A DNA stretch of 64,000 nucleotides, taken from positions 4,340,001-4,404,000 of the forward strand of contig NZ_CP054923.1 of the NCBI RefSeq assembly GCF_013364215.1, written 5' to 3'. Shown one piece after another: positions 33,055 to 41,414 of the stretch (its first letter is position 1; each line of letters begins with the position of its first letter). A program made the position numbers and the translations under genes. The notes below the pieces were generated by a model, which saw only the letters and a program-made list of their open reading frames with translations, searched no databases and was not told the origin of the DNA. This DNA comes from Verrucosispora sp. NA02020. GTDB taxonomy: Bacteria > Actinomycetota > Actinomycetes > Mycobacteriales > Micromonosporaceae.

Positions 33055-34169
33055 GGGGCCTCCACCAGGGTGACGGCGTTGACGCCGCCGAAGCCGAACG
33101 CGTCGGACTGGACCAGCCGGGCAGGATGCGCGGTCGCCTCGGTGGGGAACCGCAGTCCGGTGCCCTCCGGCAACGGACGCCGCAGTCCCACCACCGGTGG
33201 CACCCGGCCCTCGGCCAGGCAGCGGCGTGCCACGTCGAGGTTGACCAGCGCGGCGGCACCGGAGGTGTGCCCGGTGGCGCCCTTCACGGCGGTCACCAGC
33301 GGATCCGCACCGCCGCTCACCAACACCTGCCGGAGCGCCTCGCACTCGGCCGGGTCGTTGAGCGCGGTGCCGGTGCCGTGCGCCACGACCAGGTCGACCT
33401 CGGCCGGTTCCCGGCCGGCGCGGGCCAGCGCGTCCCGCATGGCGCGGGTGATGCCGGCCACCGACGGGGCGGTCTCGTGGTGGGCGTCGCAGGACAGGCC
33501 GGTGGCCACGATCCGGGCCAGGGCCGGACGGGTGTCGTCGTCGTCGGGCACCAGCACGAGCGCGGCGGCGCCGTCGCCGAGCAGGACGCCCTGCCGGTCG
33601 GCGTCGAACGGCCGGACCGTCTCGGTGGGGCGGTCGACGACACGGCCGATCATCGCCAGCATCGACTCGGTGGTCGCGTCGACGCCGCAGACCAGCACCG
33701 CGTCGGCGTCACCGAGCATGAGCAGGTCCTCGGCGAGGGCCAGGACGTGTCCGCCGGCGCTGCACGCGTTGCTGACGGTCACCACCTCCCGCAGGCCGGG
33801 CACGGCCGTGTGCACCGCGTCGCCGAAGTGCAGCCGGTGCGCGCCGAACGCGTCGCCGCCGGTGGCGTACGCCTCCACCGCCGCCAGTTCCCGCAGACCG
33901 GTGCCGACCAGGGCGACCACGCGGCGACGCCGGGGATCCAGCGCACCGGCGGCGACCGCCCGCGCGGCGCACTCGGCCACCCAGCGGCTGGCCGCGAAGG
34001 CCCGGTCCGCGCCGTCGTCGACGTGGTAGCCGTGGGCGACGTTGAGGGCGGCCGGTACGCCGTGCCGCAGCGGACCGATCCCGCTTGTGCCGGCCAGCAG
34101 GCCGGCGAAGGTCCGGTCCCCGTCGCCGAGGCAGGTGCGCAGCTCGCTAGCGGTCAGACGCGCCGGCAC
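33051..34169 (-). CDS. Beta-ketoacyl synthase (second KS)
   Basis: A 372-residue ketosynthase with the full triad: Cys in VSNACSAGGHVL (about residue 135), His in VAHGTGTALND (about 265) and His in KGATGHTSGAAAL (about 302). The N-terminus is short and lacks the usual first VxxTGxG strand, so either the start is trimmed or this strand is absent. It overlaps the chain-length-factor-like gene by 23 nt. In reducing type II systems more than one KS can be present, each for different chain lengths or substrates. Its role next to the canonical KS at 35277 is unknown. Confidence 0.85.
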   Translation of the reverse strand: MPARLTASELRTCLGDGDRTFAGLLAGTSGIGPLRHGVPAALNVAHGYHVDDGADRAFAASRWVAECAARAVAAGALDPRRRRVVALVGTGLRELAAVEAYATGGDAFGAHRLHFGDAVHTAVPGLREVVTVSNACSAGGHVLALAEDLLMLGDADAVLVCGVDATTESMLAMIGRVVDRPTETVRPFDADRQGVLLGDGAAALVLVPDDDDTRPALARIVATGLSCDAHHETAPSVAGITRAMRDALARAGREPAEVDLVVAHGTGTALNDPAECEALRQVLVSGGADPLVTAVKGATGHTSGAAALVNLDVARRCLAEGRVPPVVGLRRPLPEGTGLRFPTEATAHPARLVQSDAFGFGGVNAVTLVEAP

Positions 34170-35280
34170 CCGGCCACCCCCTGACGATGGCGGCAGCGGT
34201 GCCGCCGTCCGGGCTGCGCGAGGTGATCAGCGCCAGCCGGGGCGTGTCGCCGGCCGGTGCGGTGGCGAGGAAGGTGGCCAGCGCGAGCCCACCGGTGGCC
34301 GCGTCGCAGCGCCCGAAGAGACCGCTGGCCCGGATTCGGGTCGGCACCTGGCCGAGCGCCGCACAGGCGGGGTCGAACTCGTCGGTGTCGTCCTCCCCGG
34401 TCTCGCCGGTCAGGACGCAGTCCACCTCGGCCGGGTCGACGCCGGCCCGACGGACCGCCCGGGAGACGCACCCGGTGAGCGCCCGGTCGGCGGCCGGACC
34501 GCCACCCGGGCCGTACGCGGTGGCCAGCGCGAGCACCTCGGCCTCCCGGCGTACGCCGGCCCAGGCGGGCTGTTCGGCGCGGGTGAGCACGAAGACCACC
34601 GCCGCCTCACCGGTCGGCACCGGCTGCCCGGGGCGACCGGTCAGCCAGGTGGTCCAGGCCCGGTGCGGGCTGAACTCCTCCACGGCACCGACCAGCATCG
34701 CGTCGACGTACCCCCGGGCGATGGCGTTGCTGCCGTACCGCAGCGCGTCGAGGAAGGCCAGCGGGCCGGTCGCCACCGTGGCGTTGACCCCGCGCAGGCC
34801 GTGCCGGATGGCGGACTGACCGGCCGCGCAGTTCATCACGGTGTTGGGGAACAGCACCGGGTTGACCAGGTACGGCTTCTCCTGGACCAGCGTCTCCCGG
34901 GTGTAGTCGCTGGTGGAGCGGAAGCTGCCCAGCGAGGTGCCGAGCACCAGGCCGAGCCGGGCGCGGTTGGTGTCGTCCACCTCCACGCCCGCGTCGCGCA
35001 GCGCGTCGCCGCACGCCACCACGGAGAGCGCGGTGGCCCGGTCGTAGAAGCTGGTGCCCTTGCGGCCCAGGTGGCTCCGGACGTCGAAGTCGACCAGCGC
35101 GTGTCCGGTCGGGGTGGGCAGCGGCTCGTCGGTCAACGCGGTGACGTCGACCGGCCCGCCCGGAGCCGGGACGCCGGCCGGGACGCCCGGCGTGACGGCG
35201 GCCAGGCGCTCGGCCAGCGCGGCCCGGCCCACACCGGCCGGGCTGACCGCGCTCCATCCGGTGATCACGACCCCGCTCAT
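34147..35280 (-). CDS. Chain-length-factor-like ketosynthase homologue
   Basis: A 377-residue KS homologue without the catalytic residues. The nucleophile loop reads NATVATGPLAFLDAL, with Val where Cys belongs. The HGTGT place reads LTGETGEDDTDEF, so the first His is gone. PVLFPNTVMNCAAGQSAI is a typical FabF/CLF segment. The protein is therefore the likely non-catalytic partner (CLF, or KS-beta) of the KS encoded next to it at 35277, setting chain length in the heterodimer. The start overlaps the KS stop by 4 nt (ATGA), as is normal for KS/CLF pairs. Confidence 0.85.
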   Translation of the reverse strand: MSGVVITGWSAVSPAGVGRAALAERLAAVTPGVPAGVPAPGGPVDVTALTDEPLPTPTGHALVDFDVRSHLGRKGTSFYDRATALSVVACGDALRDAGVEVDDTNRARLGLVLGTSLGSFRSTSDYTRETLVQEKPYLVNPVLFPNTVMNCAAGQSAIRHGLRGVNATVATGPLAFLDALRYGSNAIARGYVDAMLVGAVEEFSPHRAWTTWLTGRPGQPVPTGEAAVVFVLTRAEQPAWAGVRREAEVLALATAYGPGGGPAADRALTGCVSRAVRRAGVDPAEVDCVLTGETGEDDTDEFDPACAALGQVPTRIRASGLFGRCDAATGGLALATFLATAPAGDTPRLALITSRSPDGGTAAAIVRGWPGAGASDR

Positions 35281-36482
35281 TCGACGGCTCCGATCAGGAC
35301 GATGGCGTTGTTGCCGCCGAAGGCGAACCCGTTGTTCTGCACCACCCGGACACCGGCCTGGCGGGCGGTGTTCGGCACCGGGTCCAGCCCGGCCAGGGCC
35401 GGGTCCGGATTGGCCCAGTTGATCGTCGGTGGCAGGAACCCGTGCGCGATGGCGAGGGTTCCGGCGATCGCACCGAAGCCGCTCGCCGCGCCCATGGTGT
35501 GCCCGATCATCGACTTGATCGAGCTGACCGGGGGCACCCGGTCGCCGAAGACGTCGAAGATGGCCTGGGCCTCCACCGAGTCGTTGGCCGGCGTGCCGGT
35601 GCCGTGGGCGCAGATGTAGTCGACGTCGGCCGGCTTGACCGAGGCGTTGCGGTGCGCGGCGCGCATGCAGGCGGCGATGCTGCCCCGGTCCGGTGCGACG
35701 GGGTGGTTGGCGTCGCAGTTGACGCCGTACCCGAGGACCTCGGCGTAGATCCGCGCCCCACGGGCACGGGCGTGGTCGAGGGTCTCCAGCATCAGGATCG
35801 CCCCGCCCTCGCCGGTGAGGATGCCGGAACGGTCCCGGTCGAACGGCGAACAGGCGTCGGCGGTCAGCGCCCCCAACCGGTAGAAGCCGGCGTGGGCCCA
35901 GCGGCAGACCGAGTCGGCCCCGCCGGCGAACATCACCTCCGCCTCACCGGTGGCCAGCATGTCGTACGCGTAGCCGATCGCGTAGTTGCTGGCCGAGCAG
36001 GCGGTGGCCAGGGTCAGCGACTCCCCCGCCAGGTCCAGTTCGGTGCTCACCGCGTGCGCGAGCCGACCCGCCGGCACCTGCCGGAGCAGGTCCGGGTCCA
36101 TGCCCTCGAAGCCGGACTCGACCTGTTGGGCGGTCACCGCCTCGACCACCACCGACTCGCCGCTGGTGGTGCCGACCACCACGCCGGCGCGCTCCGGCGC
36201 TACCGCCGACGGGTCCAGGCCGGAGTCGGCCAGGGCCAGCCGCGCGGCGGCGGCCGCGAACTGCGCGGACCGCCCCCAACGCGCCACGTCGATCCGATCC
36301 AGCAGCGCCTCCGGGCGGAACCCCGGCACCTCCCCGGCGTTGCGGTGGGGGAAGCCGCCGGCGTCGAAGCTGCGGATCGGCGAGATGCCGGATCGGCCTT
36401 CGCGCAGGCCGTCGGTGAACGCGGAGACGCCGATCCCGATGCTGGACACCGGGCCGAGCCCGGTCACCACGACCCGGTTCAT
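35277..36482 (-). CDS. Beta-ketoacyl synthase, FabF type (KS-alpha)
   Basis: A 401-residue elongating ketosynthase that extends an ACP-bound chain with malonyl-ACP. All catalytic residues are visible: Cys in LATACSASNYAIG (about residue 165), His in ICAHGTGTPANDS (about 302) and His in KSMIGHTMGAASGFG (about 337). The C-terminus NNGFAFGGNNAIVLI is also canonical. It sits 2 nt after the ACP gene and is coupled to the CLF-like gene. With the KR and tandem DH it defines a reducing type II PKS rather than an aromatic one. No aromatase or cyclase is seen nearby. Confidence 0.92.
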   Translation of the reverse strand: MNRVVVTGLGPVSSIGIGVSAFTDGLREGRSGISPIRSFDAGGFPHRNAGEVPGFRPEALLDRIDVARWGRSAQFAAAAARLALADSGLDPSAVAPERAGVVVGTTSGESVVVEAVTAQQVESGFEGMDPDLLRQVPAGRLAHAVSTELDLAGESLTLATACSASNYAIGYAYDMLATGEAEVMFAGGADSVCRWAHAGFYRLGALTADACSPFDRDRSGILTGEGGAILMLETLDHARARGARIYAEVLGYGVNCDANHPVAPDRGSIAACMRAAHRNASVKPADVDYICAHGTGTPANDSVEAQAIFDVFGDRVPPVSSIKSMIGHTMGAASGFGAIAGTLAIAHGFLPPTINWANPDPALAGLDPVPNTARQAGVRVVQNNGFAFGGNNAIVLIGAVE

Positions 36483-36484
36483 GC

Positions 36485-36739
36485 TCAGGCCTGGTCGGCT
36501 GAGTGACGCACCACCGCGTCGTAGACCGCTTTGAGGTTGCTCAGCTGCGGCAACTCCGACTGCGGAATCTCGATCTTGAACTTCTTGTCGATCCGCGCCA
36601 GGATCTCGATCGCCCGCAGCGAGTCGGCCTCGTAGTCCTCGGCGAAGTCGCCGGTCTCGGTGAGCTCCTCCGGCTCGAGCTCCAGCACCTCCGCCACGAT
36701 CTCGCGGAGTTCGGCCATGCGGGGGTCGGTCTGCGTCAT
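36485..36739 (-). CDS. Acyl carrier protein
   Basis: An 84-residue stand-alone ACP. The phosphopantetheine Ser is in EDYEADSLRAIEILARIDKK (about residue 40). The acidic helix 2 and the LELEPEEL start are typical of type II ACPs. It lies between the tandem dehydratase gene (6-nt gap) and the KS gene (2-nt gap). It should carry the growing chain for KS/CLF, KR and DH. No phosphopantetheinyl transferase gene is present in the window. Confidence 0.93.
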   Translation of the reverse strand: MTQTDPRMAELREIVAEVLELEPEELTETGDFAEDYEADSLRAIEILARIDKKFKIEIPQSELPQLSNLKAVYDAVVRHSADQA

Positions 36740-36745
36740 GACAGG

Positions 36746-37813
36746 TCAGCCTTTCCAGCGGAGGTTTGACGAAGCCGGCGGCACCCCGGGCCGGGACGAG
36801 TCCCGTCCGGTGGGGACGCCGACGGTTCCCGAGGTGGCGGTCTCGGCGCCGGCCGTGGCCGTGAGCGCCGTACGCGGGCGTCGGGCCGCCATCAGCGTCC
36901 CGACGCGGGCGATGCGGCGGTCGCCGACGTACGTCTCGCCGGTGGCGAAGGCGGTGTCGGCGATCACCCGTTCCAGGTAGACCACGTGACGCAGCACGTC
37001 GCCCGGGTAGGCGACGCCGTCGAAGGTGAAGTCGCGGGCCCCGACGAACATCAGCACGTGCTCGTCACCGATCGGGGTGTCCGACCCGGTCAGCCAGAGC
37101 AGGGCGGCGGTCTGCCCGAGTGACTCCACCAGCAGCGACGCCGGGTAGGCGTAGTCGCCGGGCGGTGCGTCGTCGGTCAGGGCCCGGTAGCAGGGCTCGG
37201 TGGCGGTGACCGTCTTGACCGCCTCGATCCGGTCACCGGGCGCCAGGCCCAGCACCCGGTCGACGAGCAGCAGCGGGTAACGCTGCGGCAGGAGTGCCCG
37301 GACCTGGTGGTGCCCGAGCGCTCCCCCGGTGACGGTGGGCGGGCCCGACGGGTCGGACGCGGTGCCGGTCGCCTCGACCACGTCCCCGCCGTCGAAGCGG
37401 GCGCGCATCGTCACGGTCACCGTGCCGTCGTCGCGGCGGCCGGAGGCGGTCACCGCCCACCGGTCGGGCCCGTCGGCGACGGCCTTGATGTCCAGCGTCA
37501 GCCGGTCCGGCGGCAGCAGCGGCGCCAGGAACCGCACGGCCTGGACCGCGCGCGTGCGTAACCGGGGTCGGCCGGCGCCGCGCAACGCGATGTCGACCGC
37601 CTGCGCGAGGGCCTCCAGGACGAACACGCCGGGGAAGACCGGGAAGCCGGGGAAGTGACCGCACAGGTTCGGGTCGTCCGGGCGGACCGGCACCGCGGCG
37701 ATCACCTCGACGTGCTCGCCGACGGCGGTGACCTGGAGGTCGTCGACGGCGGCCAGCGGCGCGGCGCCGGGCGGGCAGCGGCGGGTGGTGGTGGTGACGG
37801 TGGGGGTGCTCAC
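36746..37813 (-). CDS. Tandem FabZ/FabA-like dehydratase
   Basis: A 355-residue protein with two hotdog dehydratase units. Unit 1 (about residues 25-145) has the classic [20 protein letters not shown], with His and downstream Glu. Unit 2 (about 160-310) has [20 protein letters not shown] and [17 protein letters not shown], where the HFPxxPxxPG loop is not conserved. A low-complexity C-terminal tail of about 35 residues follows. Fused DH units of this kind resemble the DH pairs of reducing type II PKS, which make 2-enoyl chains. Unit 1 is probably the catalyst. The GTG at 37813 overlaps the KR stop (GTGA). Confidence 0.85.
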   Translation of the reverse strand: MSTPTVTTTTRRCPPGAAPLAAVDDLQVTAVGEHVEVIAAVPVRPDDPNLCGHFPGFPVFPGVFVLEALAQAVDIALRGAGRPRLRTRAVQAVRFLAPLLPPDRLTLDIKAVADGPDRWAVTASGRRDDGTVTVTMRARFDGGDVVEATGTASDPSGPPTVTGGALGHHQVRALLPQRYPLLLVDRVLGLAPGDRIEAVKTVTATEPCYRALTDDAPPGDYAYPASLLVESLGQTAALLWLTGSDTPIGDEHVLMFVGARDFTFDGVAYPGDVLRHVVYLERVIADTAFATGETYVGDRRIARVGTLMAARRPRTALTATAGAETATSGTVGVPTGRDSSRPGVPPASSNLRWKG

Positions 37814-38550
37814 AACGTGATCCCCCCGTCGACCTGGAACACCTGACCGGTGATGTAGCCGGCGCGCGGCGAGCAGAGGAACTCCACCAGGTCGGCGACG
37901 TCCTCGGCGCGGCCGAAGCGGCGCAGGGCGATCTGGCCGAGGGCCTGTTCGCGCAGCTTGCCGGAGAGCGCGTCGGTCATGTCGGTCTCGATGAAACCGG
38001 GGGCGACCACGTTGACCCGGATGCCGTACCGGGCCACCTCCTTGGCCAGCGAGCGGCTCAGCCCGATGATCCCGGCCTTGCTGGCGGCGTACGCGGTCTG
38101 TCCGGTGTTGCCGTACACACCGGCCACCGACGACATGTTGACCACCACGCCGGCTTTGCGCTTCATGAAGCGGAAGGTCATCGCGCGGCAGAGGTTCCAG
38201 GTGCCGGTGAGGTTGGTCGAGATCACCGCCGACCAGTCCGCCTCGGTGGAGAGCACCAGGGGGCTGTCGCGGGTGATGCCGGCGTTGTTGACCAGACAGT
38301 CGATCGGCCCCAGCGCGTCCTCGGCGGCGCCCACGAACGCCTCCACCGCCGCCAGGTCGGTCACGTCGCAGGGTGCGAAGTGCACCGGCACTCCGAAGGC
38401 CGCGACCTCGGCGCGGGTCTTGGCCGCCGCCTCGCTGGCGCTGCTGTAGCAACCGGCCACCGCGTAGCCCTGCTCGGCGAGCCGCAGCGCCGTGGCGCGT
38501 CCGATTCCCCGCGAGACGCCGGTCACCAGAGCTCGAAGCTGAGTGGTCAA
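37810..38550 (-). CDS. 3-ketoacyl-ACP reductase (FabG type)
   Basis: A 246-residue SDR. The NADPH motif is [20 protein letters not shown]. The catalytic Ser-Tyr-Lys appear in [20 protein letters not shown] and [15 protein letters not shown] (Tyr about residue 151, Lys 155). NNAGITRD and the C-terminal [14 protein letters not shown] are FabG-like. It reduces the beta-keto group after each extension in the type II PKS. The start is TTG at 38550, chosen because GGGGAGG lies 5 nt upstream. It is the first gene of the downstream transcription unit, with an operator-like region (38588-38638) directly in front. Confidence 0.9.
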   Translation of the reverse strand: MTTQLRALVTGVSRGIGRATALRLAEQGYAVAGCYSSASEAAAKTRAEVAAFGVPVHFAPCDVTDLAAVEAFVGAAEDALGPIDCLVNNAGITRDSPLVLSTEADWSAVISTNLTGTWNLCRAMTFRFMKRKAGVVVNMSSVAGVYGNTGQTAYAASKAGIIGLSRSLAKEVARYGIRVNVVAPGFIETDMTDALSGKLREQALGQIALRRFGRAEDVADLVEFLCSPRAGYITGQVFQVDGGITL

Positions 38551-38587
38551 GCCAACCTCCCCTGTCGGACGACTGCCGACCGAACGC

Positions 38588-38638
38588 GATACAACACTCC
38601 ACTGACGCGTATGTTGTATCTGTTCCGCGCCAACATAC
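38588..38638. promoter_or_regulatory. Interlocked inverted repeats before the PKS operon
   Basis: GATACAACA (38588-38596) and TGTTGTATC (38612-38620) are a perfect 9-bp inverted repeat. GTATGTTG (38609-38616) and CAACATAC (38631-38638) form a second perfect 8-bp inverted repeat sharing the middle arm. The segment is AT-rich for this genome and precedes the KR gene, so it is probably the promoter/operator of the 38.5-26.1 kb operon. RTGTTGTRTY copies occur here twice, at 38588-38597 (minus) and 38611-38620 (plus). Confidence 0.65.
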
Positions 38639-38661
38639 TGACCCACCGGCGACGGGGTCAG
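38638..38661 (-). terminator. Short hairpin at the CoA-transferase stop codon
   Basis: CTGACCC (38638-38644) pairs with GGGTCAG (38655-38661), which includes the stop codon of the upstream gene. It may separate the ferredoxin-thiolase-CoA transferase unit from the PKS unit. Confidence 0.35.
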
Positions 38662-39896
38662 CAAGTGGTGTCGTATGTTTTTTTTGCCACCTCGACGGGC
38701 ACCGGACCGAGCTCGTCGAGCACCTGCGCGGTGTGCTGCCCGGGCGTCGGCGCGCCGTGCCGTACCCGGGTCGGGGTGCGGGAGAACTTCGCCGCCGGAC
38801 CGACGATCGGCGCGATGCTGCCGTCGCTGAGCACGGTGGGTTGCAGCATCTCCCGCTGCGCCAGGTACGGATCGGCGGCCACCTCGGCCACGCTGCGGAC
38901 CCGGGAGACGGTCAGACCCCGCGCGACCAGCGCGGCGACCACGGCGTCCGCCGGCCGTCCCCGACACCACCCGGCCACCGTGGCGTCCACCTCGACCCGG
39001 TTGGCCAGTCGGTCGGCCGCGCGCCCGAACCCGGGGGCCCGCGCCAGCTCCGGGCGATCCATCGCCTCGGCCAGTTCCCGCCAGTGCCGGTCCAGCGCGA
39101 CGGCCAGGTAGACCTGCCCGTCGGCGCAGTCGTAGACGTTGGACGGCACCACGAAGTCGGTCTGGTTGCCCCACCTGTCGGGCGGGCGGCCGGCGGCAGC
39201 GAGGGTGTGCAGGCCGGCGCTGCCGGCGAGCATGGCGTCGAACATCGCCACGTCCACGTGCTGCCCCTCGCCGGTCCGCGCCCGGTGCCAGAGGGCGCCC
39301 AGCGCCCCGATCGCCCCGTGCAGGCCGGCCAGCTCGTCGGCGAGGAACGTCGGCGCCCGGACCGGACCGGCCCCGGGCGGCCCGTTGAGCGCCATCCACC
39401 CGCTGGCCGCCTGCACGATCGGGTCGTAGGCCGCCTCGGTACGCCGGTCGCCGTACTGGCCCCAGCCGGAGATCGAGACGAAGACCAGGTCGGGACGGAC
39501 GGCCCGGCACTGCGCCCAGCCCACCCCCCACCCGTCGAGCGTGCCGGGGCGGTAGTTCTCCACCACCACGTCGGCGGTGCTGACCAGTCGCAGGAAGGTC
39601 TCGCGTCCGGCCGGCTCCCGCAGGTCGAGCCCGGCGCTGCGTTTGTTGCGGTTGACCGTCTGCCGGAACCAGGACAACCCGGTCCCGGGGATCCGGGGCG
39701 GCACCTCGCCGTCGCGCCCGTGCGGCAGCTCCACCCGGATCACGTCGGCGCCCATGTCGGCCAGGATCGCGCTGGTCAGCGGGCCGGACCAGACCTTCGT
39801 CACGTCCAGCACCCGGACCCCGTCCAGGGGTCCGGCCAGATCGTCGCGGGCCTCGCGATAGAAGTCCCCGGCGTCGTGCCCGTGCACCGCGCTCAC
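38658..39896 (-). CDS. CoA transferase, CaiB/BaiF family (class III)
   Basis: A 412-residue class III CoA transferase, which moves CoA between carboxylic acids. [20 protein letters not shown] and [13 protein letters not shown] form the N-terminal Rossmann part. [16 protein letters not shown] and the catalytic Asp region in [20 protein letters not shown] (about residue 175) match the family. The C-terminal QREMLQ and [10 protein letters not shown] are also typical. It is coupled (GTGA) to the thiolase. It may activate or recycle a starter acid for the PKS. Its last codons contain an A8 tract (8 T on the plus strand, 38678-38685), unusual in this GC-rich DNA. Confidence 0.88.
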   Translation of the reverse strand: MSAVHGHDAGDFYREARDDLAGPLDGVRVLDVTKVWSGPLTSAILADMGADVIRVELPHGRDGEVPPRIPGTGLSWFRQTVNRNKRSAGLDLREPAGRETFLRLVSTADVVVENYRPGTLDGWGVGWAQCRAVRPDLVFVSISGWGQYGDRRTEAAYDPIVQAASGWMALNGPPGAGPVRAPTFLADELAGLHGAIGALGALWHRARTGEGQHVDVAMFDAMLAGSAGLHTLAAAGRPPDRWGNQTDFVVPSNVYDCADGQVYLAVALDRHWRELAEAMDRPELARAPGFGRAADRLANRVEVDATVAGWCRGRPADAVVAALVARGLTVSRVRSVAEVAADPYLAQREMLQPTVLSDGSIAPIVGPAAKFSRTPTRVRHGAPTPGQHTAQVLDELGPVPVEVAKKTYDTTC

Positions 39897-41053
39897 ATCC
39901 GTTGCAGGATCGAGGCGGTGCCCAGCGCGCCACCGCAGCACATGGTGACCAGGGCCAGTTCCCGGTCGGTGCGTTCCAGCTCGTGCAGCGCGCTGACCAG
40001 CAGCCGGGTGCCGGAGGCGCCCAGCGGGTGACCCAGCGCGATCGCGCCGCCGTTGACGTTGACCCGTTCCGAGTCGGCGTCGTGTGCCGCCGTCCAGCCG
40101 AGCACCACCGCCGCGAACGCCTCGTTGACCTCGGCGACGTCGATGTCGGACAGTCGCATCCTCGCCCGGTCGAGGATCTTGCGGGTGGCCACCACCGGTC
40201 CCTCCAGCAGCAGGGCCGGATCGGAGCCGGTGACCACCTGGTGTAACAGGCGGGCGCGCGGGCGCAGCCCGAGCGCGGCGGCCCGCTCGGCCGACATCCA
40301 GAGGATCGCCGCCGCGCCGTCGGAGATCTGCGAGGTGCTGCCCGCGGTGTGCACGCCGCCCTCGACGGTGGGTCTCAACCCGGCCAACCCGTCCGGTGTG
40401 GTCTCGCGCAGTCCCTGGTCCCGGGTCACCTCGACGGTGCCGCCGTCGGGCGTGGGGGCGCGGACCGCGACCACCTCGGCGTCGAAGCGTCCCTGTGCCC
40501 AGGCCGCCGCCGCGCGCCGCTGCGACCGCAGCCCGTACGCGTCGGCGGCGGCCCGGTCGACGCCGTACTTGGCGGCGATCCGCTCCGCGCCGCCGAACTG
40601 CGCCTTGGGCGGGTCGTCCCACGGGTAGTCGTCGGTCTTGTAGTGGCCGGGCCCCTGGTAGAGGTTGGTGCCCACCGGCACCCGGGTCATCGACTCCACC
40701 CCGCAGGCGATCCCCACGTCGATCGCCCCGGCGGTGATCAGCGCCGAGACCAGGTGGTTGGCCTGCTGCGCCGAGCCGCAGGACACGTCCACGGTGGTGC
40801 AGGCGACCTCCGGGTCCAGCCCGGTGCTCAGCCAGGCGTTGCGGGTCACGTTCAGGCTCTGCTCACCGACCTGGGTGACACAACCGCCGATGATCTGGTC
40901 CACCGCCGAGGCCGGCAGCCCGACCCGGTCGAGCACCTCCCGCTGCACGGTACGCAGCAGCTCGACCGCCTTGAGTCCGCGCAGCCATCCGTCCCGCCGG
41001 CCGATCGGGGTCCGCACCGCCGCGACGATCACCGCCTCCGCCACGGCGCTCAC
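39893..41053 (-). CDS. Thiolase (acetyl-CoA acetyltransferase type)
   Basis: A 386-residue thiolase. The acylated Cys is in [15 protein letters not shown] (about residue 92). [29 protein letters not shown] (His) and MCCGGALG (second Cys) complete the catalytic set. Thiolases condense or cleave acyl-CoA. In a secondary-metabolite cluster it could make a short 3-ketoacyl-CoA starter or shorten a side chain by one beta-oxidation turn, together with the CoA transferase and the acyl-CoA dehydrogenases at 55-57 kb. The direction cannot be told from sequence. It overlaps the ferredoxin gene by 4 nt. Confidence 0.9.
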   Translation of the reverse strand: MSAVAEAVIVAAVRTPIGRRDGWLRGLKAVELLRTVQREVLDRVGLPASAVDQIIGGCVTQVGEQSLNVTRNAWLSTGLDPEVACTTVDVSCGSAQQANHLVSALITAGAIDVGIACGVESMTRVPVGTNLYQGPGHYKTDDYPWDDPPKAQFGGAERIAAKYGVDRAAADAYGLRSQRRAAAAWAQGRFDAEVVAVRAPTPDGGTVEVTRDQGLRETTPDGLAGLRPTVEGGVHTAGSTSQISDGAAAILWMSAERAAALGLRPRARLLHQVVTGSDPALLLEGPVVATRKILDRARMRLSDIDVAEVNEAFAAVVLGWTAAHDADSERVNVNGGAIALGHPLGASGTRLLVSALHELERTDRELALVTMCCGGALGTASILQRM

Positions 41054-41244
41054 TCCCCCCGCAACGACAGGGCGAGCTTCGGGCAGCCGCGTACCGCCGT
41101 CTCGACCTGCGGCACCTGCTCCGCCGACGGCTGCTCGACCAGCACGTACATCAGGTCGTCGTCCCGGATCTCGAACACCTCCGGGGCGCTGTCGGCGCAG
41201 ACCCCGTGACTGTCACAGCGGTCGTAGTCCACGACTATCCACAT
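41050..41244 (-). CDS. Small ferredoxin of the P450-partner type
   Basis: A 64-residue ferredoxin. The cluster ligands read CDSHGVC (residues 10-16) and CPKL (about residue 54), with His where a fourth Cys would be. This pattern occurs in 3Fe-4S or variant ferredoxins that serve actinobacterial P450s. It is the first gene of the minus-strand block, and the P450 lies at the far end (26067). Its ATG at 41244 faces the divergent aryl-AMP-ligase promoter. Confidence 0.88.
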   Translation of the reverse strand: MWIVVDYDRCDSHGVCADSAPEVFEIRDDDLMYVLVEQPSAEQVPQVETAVRGCPKLALSLRGE

Positions 41245-41414
41245 CGTCTTCTCCCACGCTTCGGGTTGACCGGGGCACGCCCACGATAGATGACGCATGT
41301 AGGATTCGCCGACCAGAAACAACAGACACTTGCGCGAGAGAAGAAACGTCGCATAGCGTCGGGCGGTCCGCTCCGGCGGGAAGCTTTCCCGATGGCACGT
41401 CCTGGAGGCCGAGC
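41245..41414. promoter_or_regulatory. Divergent promoter region of the cluster
   Basis: This 170-bp gap separates the ferredoxin unit (minus) from the aryl-AMP-ligase unit (plus). It contains GAAACAACAG (41316-41325), whose complement CTGTTGTTTC matches the cluster motif RTGTTGTRTY at 8 of 10 places. ATGACGCAT (41290-41298) also occurs at 53811-53819. The DNA is less GC-rich than the genes around it. Exact -10/-35 boxes were not assigned. Confidence 0.45.

Noticed and set aside
33051..36739. Aromatic type II PKS (angucycline/anthracycline kind)
   Set aside because: A KR and tandem dehydratase are present, but no aromatase or cyclase. The set fits a reducing, polyene-type system.
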